A DNA stretch of 64,000 nucleotides from Yoonia sediminilitoris (GCF_003058085.1 NZ_QBUD01000003.1:186001-250000), one strand, 5' to 3'; shown: positions 37,578 through 46,499, counted from the first letter of the stretch. The notes: a model not told the origin generated them from the sequence alone. Made by a program: numbers and translations.

Positions 37578-39104
37578 TTACTGGTCCTCTGCGGTGAGTT
37601 CCAGCGCCGTTGGCGCCGCAGCCAGATCATCGATCCGTAACGCCCCGTGGGGTTTGGCCAACCTGTTGCGCACAACCCAACGCAACTGGTTTTCGGCACG
37701 CGTAATCGCAACATAGGTCAGCCGTTTCCAAAGTGGCTGCCCCGCCTCGACCCGGCCCATGCGAGAAGCTGCAAAGATGTCCGGCGCAAAGACCTGCACC
37801 GTGTCCCATTGCGACCCCTGCGCCTTGTGGATCGTCACGGCAGCCCCATGCAGGAACGTGGCCCCCATGCGGGCCGCAAAGGGAATGAAAGGCTCTGTAT
37901 CGCCTTCCTGTTCGATTTTCACGATGCTTGCGACTCCGACCTGCGGATCTTCGGCGCCCATGACGAACAGTTTGGAAAATCCTGGCCGTTTGCCCGGCCC
38001 CAGATAGACCACCTGCGCGCCTTTGATCAGGCCGCGCGCCTCAAGATCAAGACGCTTTTTGCGGTGTTTCACCGGCAGTTCGATCCCATCGCAAATCAAC
38101 GGCTCGCCCGCCAGCAGTTCATCTGGCGGCGCCCCAAATGCAGCGCGGAACGCATGGATCAGACGTATGCGCGTGGCATTGCGCCAGACCAGACAGGGTG
38201 AGCGCGCCATCAGGTCAGCCTCTACCCTTTGGGCCACGACGACCCGCTCATCGGTCTTGGCGGCATCTTCGACCATGCGCTCGAAGGCGTAGAAATCAAC
38301 CTGCGGGTCGGCGAGCGCGTGAGCCAGATCAAGAATGGGATTGCCCGCGTCCTGCCGGTGAATCCGGTTCAGGGCCAAAACATGCTTTGGCGGAAGGGTT
38401 TCAAAGACCATCCCGCCAGACGACTGCACCGGCGGCAATTGTGCCGGATCGCCGAACAGCAGCAAGGTGGGAAAAATCTCTTTCAGATCTTCGAATTGCT
38501 TTTCATCCAGCATCGAACTTTCATCGACAAACCCGATGTCCAGCGGCTCTTCGCGCCGTTTCCAGCCCGTGATGAAATCGCTGCCACGCAATCCGGCTGC
38601 GGCAAGGGCGGCAGGTACTGATTTGTTGACGCGGTAGGATTCGAATGCGCGGTCCAGCGAAATATCGGTCAGCCCTTCAATTTCGGGGCGTTCACCCTGC
38701 CCTGCCAGCCACTCAGCGACCTTTTCATATTCGGGGTCATAAACCGGTGTGTAAAGAATACGGTGGATCGTCGTGGCCGGCACGCCGCGATTACGTAGCA
38801 CGCTGGCGGCCTTGTTTGTGGGGGCAAGAATGGCAAGCGTGCGTCTGTCCTTACGTTTGCGCCCTTCCCAGTCGCCCGAGATCACGTCGACGCCCGCCTC
38901 TTCCAATGCCTTGTAGAGCCGGGCAAGCAGCATGGTCTTACCAGACCCCGCCTTGCCAATCACCGCCATTACCGAGGTGCTGTCAGACTTGGGCGGTGTG
39001 AGCAGACTGTCGTCCAGATCAATGCCCGACTGACGCAATGCAAGAGCGACGTTGTCCCAGGCTTCGGCCTGATCATCAGAGAATGTTATGGCAGGCATGT
39101 TCAT
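37578..39104 (-). CDS. SF1B RecD-like ATP-dependent DNA helicase
   Basis: A helicase of 508 residues. Walker A is GKAGSGKT (residues 50-57), then FVDESSML (motif II), LLFGDPAQLPPV (motif III), LNRIHRQ, and the C-terminal motifs TIHKAQGSQWDTV (V) and YVAITRAENQLRWV (VI). This order is that of the RecD2/Dda-like SF1B group; there is no RecB or RecC nearby. It starts 40 nt after luxI on the same strand and could be on the luxI transcript. Confidence 0.85.
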   Translation of the reverse strand: MNMPAITFSDDQAEAWDNVALALRQSGIDLDDSLLTPPKSDSTSVMAVIGKAGSGKTMLLARLYKALEEAGVDVISGDWEGRKRKDRRTLAILAPTNKAASVLRNRGVPATTIHRILYTPVYDPEYEKVAEWLAGQGERPEIEGLTDISLDRAFESYRVNKSVPAALAAAGLRGSDFITGWKRREEPLDIGFVDESSMLDEKQFEDLKEIFPTLLLFGDPAQLPPVQSSGGMVFETLPPKHVLALNRIHRQDAGNPILDLAHALADPQVDFYAFERMVEDAAKTDERVVVAQRVEADLMARSPCLVWRNATRIRLIHAFRAAFGAPPDELLAGEPLICDGIELPVKHRKKRLDLEARGLIKGAQVVYLGPGKRPGFSKLFVMGAEDPQVGVASIVKIEQEGDTEPFIPFAARMGATFLHGAAVTIHKAQGSQWDTVQVFAPDIFAASRMGRVEAGQPLWKRLTYVAITRAENQLRWVVRNRLAKPHGALRIDDLAAAPTALELTAEDQ

Positions 39105-39144
39105 GCCGTGACAGTATCCGGACCGTCACGGCGCTGCCAGCCAA

Positions 39145-39780
39145 TTACGCAGCCACCGCCACCTGCTGGACCGTGCGCCCAAAAGAGCGGTCGAACCAAT
39201 GTTCCGAGATTTCCGATGACAGGCCCGCGCGGCGCAACACCTTTGTGCGGTCTTCGGGCTTGAAAGCCCACAGGCCAACGCTGATTTTGTCGCGCCCTTC
39301 GCCCGCGCTGCCCAGCACCTCGGGTGACGCCCCGATCATCGAATAGATGCGCACCATGCGGGGGTCAAATACACCTAGCAGGTGCGTCAGTGAAAAGGCG
39401 CGCATCAACTCACCACCGGCCAGCATCATCGCTGCCGCAACCCGCGGATTCGATTTCTGCCCCAAGCAAAAGCGGGTGCATTCCCAGATGAACGGGCTGC
39501 AAATATCGGTCCCGTTCAACAGTTCGGCGAAATGGTCATTGACCATGGTGCGTTCTGTCGTGGGCAAAAACCGCATGGACCCACCGTGGCTGCCATCGGC
39601 ATTTTCCCAAATGACATAAAGCGGGTTCATGTCGTCATACTCATCCCGCTCCCATCCGTTTTCATCAACGCTGACGGCCCATTTGAGCCGTGCGGAAAAC
39701 TGGACTGCACGGTCAAGGTGCATAGAAGCCTGAAGTGCCGGATACTGTGCGAGGTCGTCTGCGTAAATGTAACGAAGCAT
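39145..39780 (-). CDS. luxI: Acyl-homoserine-lactone synthase, LuxI family
   Basis: Makes N-acyl-homoserine lactone from SAM and an acyl carrier. It has 211 residues with the expected invariant residues: R24, F28, W34, D46, D49, R70, F84, E100 and R103. The divergent C-terminal half sets the acyl chain, so the signal cannot be predicted. AGGGCAG precedes the ATG. It lies just downstream of luxR on the same strand, and a palindrome like a lux box is centred 57 bp upstream. Confidence 0.9.
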   Translation of the reverse strand: MLRYIYADDLAQYPALQASMHLDRAVQFSARLKWAVSVDENGWERDEYDDMNPLYVIWENADGSHGGSMRFLPTTERTMVNDHFAELLNGTDICSPFIWECTRFCLGQKSNPRVAAAMMLAGGELMRAFSLTHLLGVFDPRMVRIYSMIGASPEVLGSAGEGRDKISVGLWAFKPEDRTKVLRRAGLSSEISEHWFDRSFGRTVQQVAVAA

Positions 39781-39828
39781 ATCTGCTGCCCTTTGCTGAA
39801 TTTGCGATGGGTACAGATTATGGTTTCA

Positions 39829-39844
39829 ATCCCTAACGAGGGAT
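39829..39844. promoter_or_regulatory. lux-box-like palindrome before luxI
   Basis: ATCCCTAACGAGGGAT is a perfect inverted repeat with 6-bp arms around AACG, centred 57 bp upstream of the luxI ATG and between the luxR stop and luxI. LuxR-type proteins bind such elements around position -40 of target promoters. The sequence differs from the Vibrio lux box, so recognition by this LuxR is inferred from position and symmetry. Confidence 0.6.
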
Positions 39845-39885
39845 AAGACTGCCGTTCCAAGCGGGTAAGAGCTTTTTAACATCTG

Positions 39886-40677
39886 CTAGTTGGCAATTGA
39901 TTTTGGTTTATCTGATTCTTCTTCGTCGCGGCCGGGCCATTGCCCCTGCGCCGCCCGTGCAGAGCCCCCGACGATGATCAGCCCCTCGGTGATGGCGCGC
40001 GCAACCGCGTGTGTCGTATTCAGCGCCGACAGTTTGAACCGGGCACTTTCGATATAGGCCCGCAAGGTATGTTCCGAGATACTCAGCAAATCCGCCACCT
40101 GTCCTCGGCTGTACCCCATGCCCAGATACGTCAGTGCATCCGTCTCTCTGGGCGACAAAGTCCGGATCGGTTCAGGTGCCCGTCCTTTTTCCAGTTGCAG
40201 CGCCTTGTTGTTCAGGTAGTGCGCAATCAAGATGAAATCGCGGCGATGCGTTTCCATAAATGCACTCCAACTGTCGTCGTCAGTCGTGTGCGATGCCGTC
40301 AGGACAGCCAATTGCCCGTTGGGGCCACGAATAGGAATGGAAAAACCCTGATTGCCAATCCCATGTGCAATTGCATCTGCGCTGAATGCGCGCGCTGCCT
40401 TTGATGACCAATCGAGCCTGCGCCAGTCAACCGGGTCAAATCGCCGAAAACAACCTACGATGACTGGATCAATCCGCAGATAGTCCATTTCAGTATAGCG
40501 TTTGGCCCACGCCGCGCTGAAAGTCCCAAAGCCGTAAGGCTCACCATCTGCACTGATCCAGTGATAGACAACATGATCGATCTCATAGCTGTCGCGCAGT
40601 GCAACAATGAGACCCTGTATCTGTTCAAGCGCGTCTGCCGCTTCCAGTGCTTGTAAGAATTGATCGAGTTCCAGCAT
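39886..40677 (-). CDS. luxR: LuxR-family acyl-homoserine-lactone-dependent regulator
   Basis: A regulator of 263 residues with an N-terminal autoinducer-binding domain (1-165) and a LuxR helix-turn-helix (about 172-235). The ligand-pocket residues of the family fall at the canonical numbers W57, Y61, D70, P71 and W85, and the DNA-binding residues at E178, L182 and G188. So it should bind a homoserine lactone. The C-terminal tail is acidic (DEEESDKPKS). It is upstream of luxI on the same strand, and its start overlaps the small protein gene by 53 nt. Confidence 0.92.
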   Translation of the reverse strand: MLELDQFLQALEAADALEQIQGLIVALRDSYEIDHVVYHWISADGEPYGFGTFSAAWAKRYTEMDYLRIDPVIVGCFRRFDPVDWRRLDWSSKAARAFSADAIAHGIGNQGFSIPIRGPNGQLAVLTASHTTDDDSWSAFMETHRRDFILIAHYLNNKALQLEKGRAPEPIRTLSPRETDALTYLGMGYSRGQVADLLSISEHTLRAYIESARFKLSALNTTHAVARAITEGLIIVGGSARAAQGQWPGRDEEESDKPKSIAN

Positions 40678-40840
40678 AATCCCCTTGTGCTACCGGGGAC
40701 GTGTCGTCAACTTTTGCGGCAATCTCTACCGAAGCAACCAGCGCAGTTTCTTCCAGTTGCGCCGCGAGCAAAGGAAGCTCGTTTTGCTTTGCGAAGGTTT
40801 TCAAATCTGCAAGTACGTCGATAATCCACTCTTGTCCCAT
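40625..40840 (-). CDS. Small hypothetical protein upstream of luxR
   Basis: A frame of 71 codons (MGQEWIIDVLADLKTFAKQNELPLLAAQLEETALVAS by position) predicted to be mostly helical. From memory, similar small proteins precede quorum-sensing luxR genes in Rhodobacteraceae, but I have not checked this. It overlaps the luxR start by 53 nt in another frame, which would couple translation. No domain or function is known to me. Confidence 0.65.
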   Translation of the reverse strand: MGQEWIIDVLADLKTFAKQNELPLLAAQLEETALVASVEIAAKVDDTSPVAQGDYAGTRSILTSTGSGRRA

Positions 40841-40981
40841 GCACTATTTTCCTTAATAACCATTAACGAAGTGTTAATAAGTCATCGTAGCATGGGTGTT
40901 ACAGGATTATTATTCGCATCTTCGGTCCCCCCATAAATGGGGAGTAGACTGCTTTACCAAGGACAAGCGCATTCTCGATAA

Positions 40982-41009
40982 AAGGGCCCAACAGCTGCGT
41001 CGGGCCCTT
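40982..41009 (-). terminator. Terminator downstream of ccrA
   Basis: AAGGGCCC (40982-40989) pairs with GGGCCCTT (41002-41009). Read on the minus strand, which ccrA uses, the stem is followed by TTAT. From 41010 back to ccrA (41030) there is no other gene. Confidence 0.75.
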
Positions 41010-41029
41010 AAACGCTGCAATTTCCGGGC

Positions 41030-42322
41030 TCAACCTTTGGGCGAGGCCTCGAGCGCGTCCTCGAATGTCCGCAACCCGGTTTGGGGTGATTGGACAAGGA
41101 CAGCCATGTTCCCCGGCTTATGTTCATTCTTGCGCATTTTCGTATGGGCTTGCGGTATCTGTGCCCACTCGAAGCACTCTGACATGCATGGGTCAAGCCG
41201 CTGTTCGATCATTAGACGGTTTGCCGCGCTCGCCTGCTTGAGGTGGGCAAAATGGCTCCCCTGCAGGCGCTTTTGGTGCATCCACATGTAACGCACGTCA
41301 AATGTGCAGTTAAACCCTGTCGTGCCCGCGCAAATCACGACCATGCCGCCCTTTTTACAGACCAGCGATGACACCGGAAACGTCGCCTCGCCCGGGTGTT
41401 CAAAGACCATGTCAACATTGACGCCTTTGCCGGTAATTTCCCAGATCGCCTTGCCAAACTTTCGGGCTTCTTTCAGCCATGCATTATATTCGGGCGTGTT
41501 CACCGTGGGCAGCTGGCCCCAACACGCAAAATCATTCCGGTTAATGACGCCCTTTGCGCCCAGTGACATCACGAAATCGCGCTTGCTTTCGTCACTGATC
41601 ACACCAATGGCATTTGCGCCCGCCGTGTTGATCAATTGAATCGCGTAAGATCCAAGGCCGCCGGACGCCCCCCAGACCAGCACATTCTGCCCAGGCTTCA
41701 GATCATGCGGCTCGTGACCAAACAACATCCGGTAAGCTGTGGCGAGTGTTAGCGTGTAGCAGGCGCTTTCTTCCCAGGTCAGATGCTGCGGGCGCGGCAT
41801 AAGTTGCTGTGATTGCACGCAGGTAAACTGGGCAAACGATCCGTCCGGTGTTTCATACCCCCAGATACGCTGGCTCTCGGAAAACATCGGATCGCCACCG
41901 TTGCAATGTTCATCATCACCGTCATCCTGATTGCAGTGGATCACCACTTCGTCCCCGACTTTCCAGCGCTTGACCTTGTCACCCACGGCCCAAACGATAC
42001 CAGCCGCATCGGATCCGGCGATATGGTATTCTGCCTTGTGGACATCAAAGGGGCTGATCGGAATGCCCAAACCGGCCCAGACGCCGTTGTAGTTCACGCC
42101 CGCCGCCATCACGAGAACAAGAACCTCGTGGCTGTCGGGCTTGGGGCAATCAACGACTTCCACCTGAAACGCCTGCTCGGGCTCTCCGTGCCGTTCACGG
42201 CGAATGGTCCAAGCATACATCTGTGCGGGCACATGCCCCAGCGGCGGCATTTCCGCCACCTCATACAGATCCTTTTTCGGGGCATCATATGTTGCGTTCG
42301 GCGCGGATTGGTCCAGTGCCAT
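41030..42322 (-). CDS. ccrA: Crotonyl-CoA carboxylase/reductase
   Basis: Key enzyme of the ethylmalonyl-CoA pathway, carrying out reductive carboxylation of crotonyl-CoA to ethylmalonyl-CoA with NADPH. It has 430 residues of the MDR fold. LVMAAGVNYNGVWAGLG, VIHCNQDDGDDEHCNGGDPMF, NVLVWGASGGLGSYAIQL and HPGEATFPVSSLVCKKGGMVV are strongly characteristic of Ccr. Start 42322 (MALDQSAPN) follows GGAGA and matches the family N-terminus; an ATG four codons upstream lacks this. It allows acetyl-CoA assimilation without a glyoxylate cycle. Confidence 0.96.
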   Translation of the reverse strand: MALDQSAPNATYDAPKKDLYEVAEMPPLGHVPAQMYAWTIRRERHGEPEQAFQVEVVDCPKPDSHEVLVLVMAAGVNYNGVWAGLGIPISPFDVHKAEYHIAGSDAAGIVWAVGDKVKRWKVGDEVVIHCNQDDGDDEHCNGGDPMFSESQRIWGYETPDGSFAQFTCVQSQQLMPRPQHLTWEESACYTLTLATAYRMLFGHEPHDLKPGQNVLVWGASGGLGSYAIQLINTAGANAIGVISDESKRDFVMSLGAKGVINRNDFACWGQLPTVNTPEYNAWLKEARKFGKAIWEITGKGVNVDMVFEHPGEATFPVSSLVCKKGGMVVICAGTTGFNCTFDVRYMWMHQKRLQGSHFAHLKQASAANRLMIEQRLDPCMSECFEWAQIPQAHTKMRKNEHKPGNMAVLVQSPQTGLRTFEDALEASPKG

Positions 42323-42436
42323 CTTGGTCTCCATCGGTCAGGTCCATCGGTTTGCTGCACCGCAGAATCGGCGCTCTTGCTCTGAATACAAGACCAAAGA
42401 GTAACTATGCAATCATTTTTAGGTCATTTTTGTAAT

Positions 42437-43834
42437 TTAATTGCGCGCCAAATCCTTGGCTTCCGACGGCACGGCCTCTGCACCTTCGAAATGATGTATG
42501 ATCGAGTTGGCGTAATAGGCCAGCACTTCCTGTTTTTCGGAGCGGATCGTGCCCGTTTCAGCATCGACCGACAGGATACCGCGGTCTTCCAACTGTGCGA
42601 GTGCGGCTTTGACGACTGCAGAGGAATCTGGCTGCTTCGCGGGGAGCGTTTTTGGCCCCAGTTGCACAAGTGATTGTTCCACCGCCCTTTCCAATGCGCC
42701 GACTTCGGTGATGCCCTGCAACACATGCCGCGCAACAAGCGGGACATCAAGAACAGGCACGACCGCGGAAATCCGGCTCATGACTTCTGCGGCCACGGCG
42801 CGCGGCAAATCGATTTGCGGATCACGGGGCATTTCGGACAGCGCCAATGGTTCACCAAAACTTACCGATGCAGCGCCAAACCCGTCGAACTTGCGGGTTG
42901 CACGCAGCCAAAGATGGCGGGCCAACCGTTTGAGGATTTTCTTCAGCGGCGGACGAAACCGCCGTTTCCCTGATTTGTCAGCAGCAATCAGGTAAGTGTC
43001 TTCCAGCACACGGTCATAGTTCAGCGCAACCGGCACAAAGATCAAATCCCGCCGTGCGGGATCAAAATCTTCGATCATATAACTGATTATCCCCAATTTC
43101 GGCGATGCGATCTTGCCGTCCAGACTAAGCCCGCCTTCGGGGAAAACAGCCTGACTGACCCCGCCGCGCGTCGCCATTTGCACGTAGCGGGCCAGCACTT
43201 TTCGATAAAGCGCCCCGCGCGATTTGCGCCGGATGAAATAGGCACCCATCGCACGGATCAGAAATGACAACGGCCAGACCCGTGCCCATTCCCCCACAGC
43301 GTAGGACAATGCCCCCGCATTTGCCGCCAAATAGGTTACAAGCACATAATCCATATTGCTGCGGTGATTGATGACAAAGACAACCGTGGAGTCCGCATCA
43401 AGATGCGCGAGTGTTTCGCGGTCAAAATTACCCAACTTCACCTTATAAAGAGATGTGGACAGCCACCGCGCCAGCCTGATCCCGATGCTGAAATAGGCGG
43501 TCGCTGAAAAAGAGGGGACGATTTCGCGGGCGTACCTCCGGGCTTGTTCAAAAGCCACGTTTTCAGGGATGTTGTACTGGCGCGCGTGATCGACAATCGC
43601 CTGCGTGACGTCAGGATCATAGATCAGACGCTGGATCATATCGTAGCGGCGCGCGAGTTTGAACGGCTCGATCGGGCGTTGCAGGCGTTCGTTCAGACGG
43701 GCGATCACACGCTCGGCCCGTTTGCGAAAGAACCAGCGGACGGATGGGAACAGGAAATGCGACGCAAAGGTGACTGCCGCGAAAAGAACAATCAGAACAA
43801 ATATCCAGAGCGGCATAGAAACAGTTTGCGTCAT
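42437..43834 (-). CDS. 1-acylglycerol-3-phosphate O-acyltransferase-like (PlsC/PlsB family)
   Basis: A membrane-associated acyltransferase of 465 residues. The catalytic motif HX4D is HRSNMD in VFVINHRSNMDYVLV, and AVFPEGGLSLDG is the second conserved block (substrate phosphate binding). An N-terminal transmembrane helix (LWIFVLIVLFAAVTFASHFLF) anchors it. It is longer than standard PlsC. Start 43834 (MTQTVSMPL) is preferred to 43885, whose extra 17 residues look unrelated. It is divergent from ecm. Confidence 0.85.
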   Translation of the reverse strand: MTQTVSMPLWIFVLIVLFAAVTFASHFLFPSVRWFFRKRAERVIARLNERLQRPIEPFKLARRYDMIQRLIYDPDVTQAIVDHARQYNIPENVAFEQARRYAREIVPSFSATAYFSIGIRLARWLSTSLYKVKLGNFDRETLAHLDADSTVVFVINHRSNMDYVLVTYLAANAGALSYAVGEWARVWPLSFLIRAMGAYFIRRKSRGALYRKVLARYVQMATRGGVSQAVFPEGGLSLDGKIASPKLGIISYMIEDFDPARRDLIFVPVALNYDRVLEDTYLIAADKSGKRRFRPPLKKILKRLARHLWLRATRKFDGFGAASVSFGEPLALSEMPRDPQIDLPRAVAAEVMSRISAVVPVLDVPLVARHVLQGITEVGALERAVEQSLVQLGPKTLPAKQPDSSAVVKAALAQLEDRGILSVDAETGTIRSEKQEVLAYYANSIIHHFEGAEAVPSEAKDLARN

Positions 43835-43931
43835 CGGATTAACCTGACAGGGTTTGTCGCCGGGGTAAATCCCGTCATGCCGCAACGCAGCGAATTGACA
43901 GTGGCAGAAAATTTCCTATACCTGCATCAAC

Positions 43932-43948
43932 GCGCAATTAAGTTGCGC
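43932..43948. promoter_or_regulatory. Palindrome before ecm, candidate operator
   Basis: GCGCAA, spacer TTAAG, TTGCGC: a perfect 6-bp inverted repeat ending 23 nt before the ecm ATG. A closely related palindrome (CGCAA-TAAAG-TTGCG) lies before mcl2 at 56753-56767. Because both serve ethylmalonyl-CoA genes, a common regulator is plausible. Confidence 0.5.
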
Positions 43949-43970
43949 CCAGTGATTCAGGAGAGCCCGC

Positions 43971-45938
43971 ATGTCAGAAACACAAAAAGACCGCCCTTGG
44001 CTGTTCCGGACATATGCTGGCCATTCGACGGCTGCGGCGTCAAACGCGCTTTACCGTGGCAACCTGGCCAAAGGACAGACGGGATTGTCTGTCGCCTTCG
44101 ATCTTCCCACGCAGACCGGCTATGACAGTGACCACGTTCTGGCCAAGGGCGAAGTGGGCAAGGTCGGCGTACCGGTCAGCCATCTGGGCGACATGCGTGC
44201 GCTATTCAAGGACATTCCGCTGGATCAGATGAACACATCCATGACGATCAATGCGACCGCCCCTTGGCTTCTGTCGCTTTATATTGCGGTGGCACAGGAA
44301 CAGGGCGCTGATGTCAGTGCCCTGCAAGGCACTGTGCAGAACGACATTATCAAAGAATATCTTTCGCGGGGCACCTATATTTGCCCGCCAGAACCATCGC
44401 TGCGGATGATTACGGATGTGGCCGCCTATACCCGCGCGCACTTGCCGAAATGGAATCCTATGAACGTCTGTTCCTATCACTTGCAGGAAGCGGGTGCGAC
44501 GCCACAAGAAGAGCTCGCATTTGCATTGGCCACGGCAACCGCCGTGTTGGATGATCTTAAAGGAAAAGTCCCCGCAGAACATTTCCCCGCGATGGTCGGG
44601 CGCATTTCGTTTTTCGTAAATGCCGGTATTCGCTTTGTCACCGAGCTGTGCAAAATGCGCGCCTTTGTTGAGTTATGGGATGAAATCTGTGCCACACGCT
44701 ACGGCGTCGAAGATGCCAAATACCGTCGTTTCCGCTATGGCGTACAGGTTAATTCGCTGGGTCTCACCGAACAGCAGCCGGAAAATAACGTCTATCGCAT
44801 TCTGCTGGAAACGCTGGCTGTCACACTGTCCAAAAACGCTCGCGCCCGCGCGGTGCAATTGCCAGCCTGGAACGAAGCGCTTGGCCTGCCACGCCCTTGG
44901 GACCAGCAATGGTCGCTGCGGATGCAGCAAATCTTGGCCTATGAAACCGACCTTTTGGAGTTTGACGATCTTTTCGACGGCAATCCGGCAATTGATCGCA
45001 AGGTGAATGAACTCAAGCAAGGCGCCCGCGCCGAATTGGCCCAAATTGACGAAATGGGCGGGGCCGTTGGCGCAATTTCCTATATGAAATCACGGCTCGT
45101 CGAAAGTAATGCAGCCCGCATTGGCGGGATTGAGCGTGGCGAAACGACAGTTGTGGGCGTGAATAAATGGCAAGCGGGCGAGCCCTCACCGCTGACGGCA
45201 GGCGACGACGCAATCATGGTGTCAGACCCAAAGGCCGAGGCCGATCAACTCTCCCGGCTTGATGCTTGGAAGGAAGCGCGCAATCGCGATGCCGTCAACG
45301 CCGCATTGGCAGACCTGCGGCAGGCCGCGATCGACGGCAGCAACATCATGCCCCCTTCCATAGCCTGCGCGCAGGCGGGTGTGACGACTGGCGAATGGTC
45401 TGACGTGATCCGCGCGGTCTTTGGTCAATACCGTGCGCCCACCGGTGTCAGCAGAAACCCGTCCAACCGGACGGAAGGGCTGGATGATTTGCGCGAACAG
45501 GTGGATATGGTCAGCGCGGCACTGGGGCGCAGGTTGAAATTTCTGGTCGGCAAACCCGGATTGGACGGTCATTCAAACGGGGCCGAACAAATTGCCGCGC
45601 GCGCCCGTGACTGCGGCATGGATATTTCCTATGAAGGCATTCGCCTGACGCCGGACGAAATTGTGGCTGCGGCCCAAAATGATGATGCGCACGTCATTGG
45701 TCTTTCTATTCTGTCGGGGTCGCATATTCCACTTGTCCGCGATGTTATTGCCAAATTGAATGCCGCTGGTCTTGGCCATATCCCCGTGATTGCGGGGGGA
45801 ATTATCCCAGACGAAGATGCAATCGCGCTGCGCGAAATGGGCGTTGCAAAGGTCTATACCCCCAAGGATTTTGAGCTGAACAAGATCATGCGCGATATTG
45901 TCACTTTGGTTGATCCCACCCAATTAGCCGCCGAGTAA
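43971..45938 (+). CDS. ecm: Ethylmalonyl-CoA mutase
   Basis: Coenzyme-B12-dependent mutase that turns ethylmalonyl-CoA into methylsuccinyl-CoA in the ethylmalonyl-CoA pathway. It has 655 residues: an N-terminal substrate-binding barrel (GLSVAFDLPTQTGYDSDH; SMTINATAPWLLSLY) and a C-terminal cobalamin domain with the DxHxxG motif (DGHSNG near residue 533). Its single-chain layout and sequence resemble MeaA/Ecm rather than methylmalonyl-CoA mutase. CAGGAGAG precedes ATG 43971. ccrA is nearby on the other strand. Confidence 0.94.
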   Translation: MSETQKDRPWLFRTYAGHSTAAASNALYRGNLAKGQTGLSVAFDLPTQTGYDSDHVLAKGEVGKVGVPVSHLGDMRALFKDIPLDQMNTSMTINATAPWLLSLYIAVAQEQGADVSALQGTVQNDIIKEYLSRGTYICPPEPSLRMITDVAAYTRAHLPKWNPMNVCSYHLQEAGATPQEELAFALATATAVLDDLKGKVPAEHFPAMVGRISFFVNAGIRFVTELCKMRAFVELWDEICATRYGVEDAKYRRFRYGVQVNSLGLTEQQPENNVYRILLETLAVTLSKNARARAVQLPAWNEALGLPRPWDQQWSLRMQQILAYETDLLEFDDLFDGNPAIDRKVNELKQGARAELAQIDEMGGAVGAISYMKSRLVESNAARIGGIERGETTVVGVNKWQAGEPSPLTAGDDAIMVSDPKAEADQLSRLDAWKEARNRDAVNAALADLRQAAIDGSNIMPPSIACAQAGVTTGEWSDVIRAVFGQYRAPTGVSRNPSNRTEGLDDLREQVDMVSAALGRRLKFLVGKPGLDGHSNGAEQIAARARDCGMDISYEGIRLTPDEIVAAAQNDDAHVIGLSILSGSHIPLVRDVIAKLNAAGLGHIPVIAGGIIPDEDAIALREMGVAKVYTPKDFELNKIMRDIVTLVDPTQLAAE

Positions 45939-46048
45939 ACGCAGATAGACTTCCATTTATATGTCCTTTTGTGTAGTAGATTTCGATTAGGTGCTGCTTT
46001 GCAACTACCTGTTTGTTATGCACATTTCGTTCTTAATCGGAGATCAAA

Positions 46049-46393
46049 ATGAAACCAGACCTCAAATCAATGACCCGCAAAGAGTTGGAAAAACTTAAGG
46101 CGGACGTTGAAAAAGCGCTCGATCGTGTGGCGGCGAAAGAAATGAAAGCCGCACTTGCCGCTGCCGAAAAGGCAGCCGCAGCGCACGGTTTTTCACTTGC
46201 TGAAATCACAGGTGATGCGCCTGCTGAAAAGAAAACACGCAAATCCAAGACCGGCCCCAAAAAGCCCTCTGCGCCACGCTTTAAAAACCCCGAAAACCCT
46301 GATCAGACATGGACAGGCAAAGGCCGCCAGCCTGAGTGGTACAAAGCAGCCATTGCCGCGGGCAATACGCCCGAGCAGATGGAAATCAAATAA
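46049..46393 (+). CDS. H-NS family DNA-binding protein (HvrA-like)
   Basis: A nucleoid-associated protein of 114 residues. The N-terminal half is a charged coiled-coil (KELEKLKADVEKALDRVAAKEMKAALAAAEKA) for oligomerisation; a basic linker (KKTRKSKTGPKKP) leads to the DNA-binding core TWTGKGRQPEW. This matches the H-NS/HvrA type in Rhodobacterales, where HvrA modulates photosynthesis genes. The target here is unknown. Confidence 0.9.
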   Translation: MKPDLKSMTRKELEKLKADVEKALDRVAAKEMKAALAAAEKAAAAHGFSLAEITGDAPAEKKTRKSKTGPKKPSAPRFKNPENPDQTWTGKGRQPEWYKAAIAAGNTPEQMEIK

Positions 46394-46444
46394 GCGACCA
46401 AGACGGCTGTGTCGCCTGTCGCGGCATTGGCGTAAAACTCTGTT

Positions 46445-46491
46445 CCTCTTTTCATCTTTCGCGGCATAAGATGGCCGCAAATGAAAAGAGG
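46445..46491 (+). promoter_or_regulatory. deoD leader hairpin enclosing the Shine-Dalgarno site
   Basis: CCTCTTTTCAT (46445-46455) is perfectly complementary to ATGAAAAGAGG (46481-46491), 11 bp, with an inner GCGGC/GCCGC stem. The right arm contains AAGAGG, which by position (8 nt before ATG 46500) is the deoD ribosome-binding site. Pairing would hide it, so translation may be controlled by opening this structure. No T-run follows, arguing against a terminator. Confidence 0.6.
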
Positions 46492-46499
46492 ATACGACC

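Noticed and set aside
37578-39104. RecD-like helicase as a sign of a prophage
   Set aside because: No phage or integrase gene is nearby and base composition is like its neighbours.
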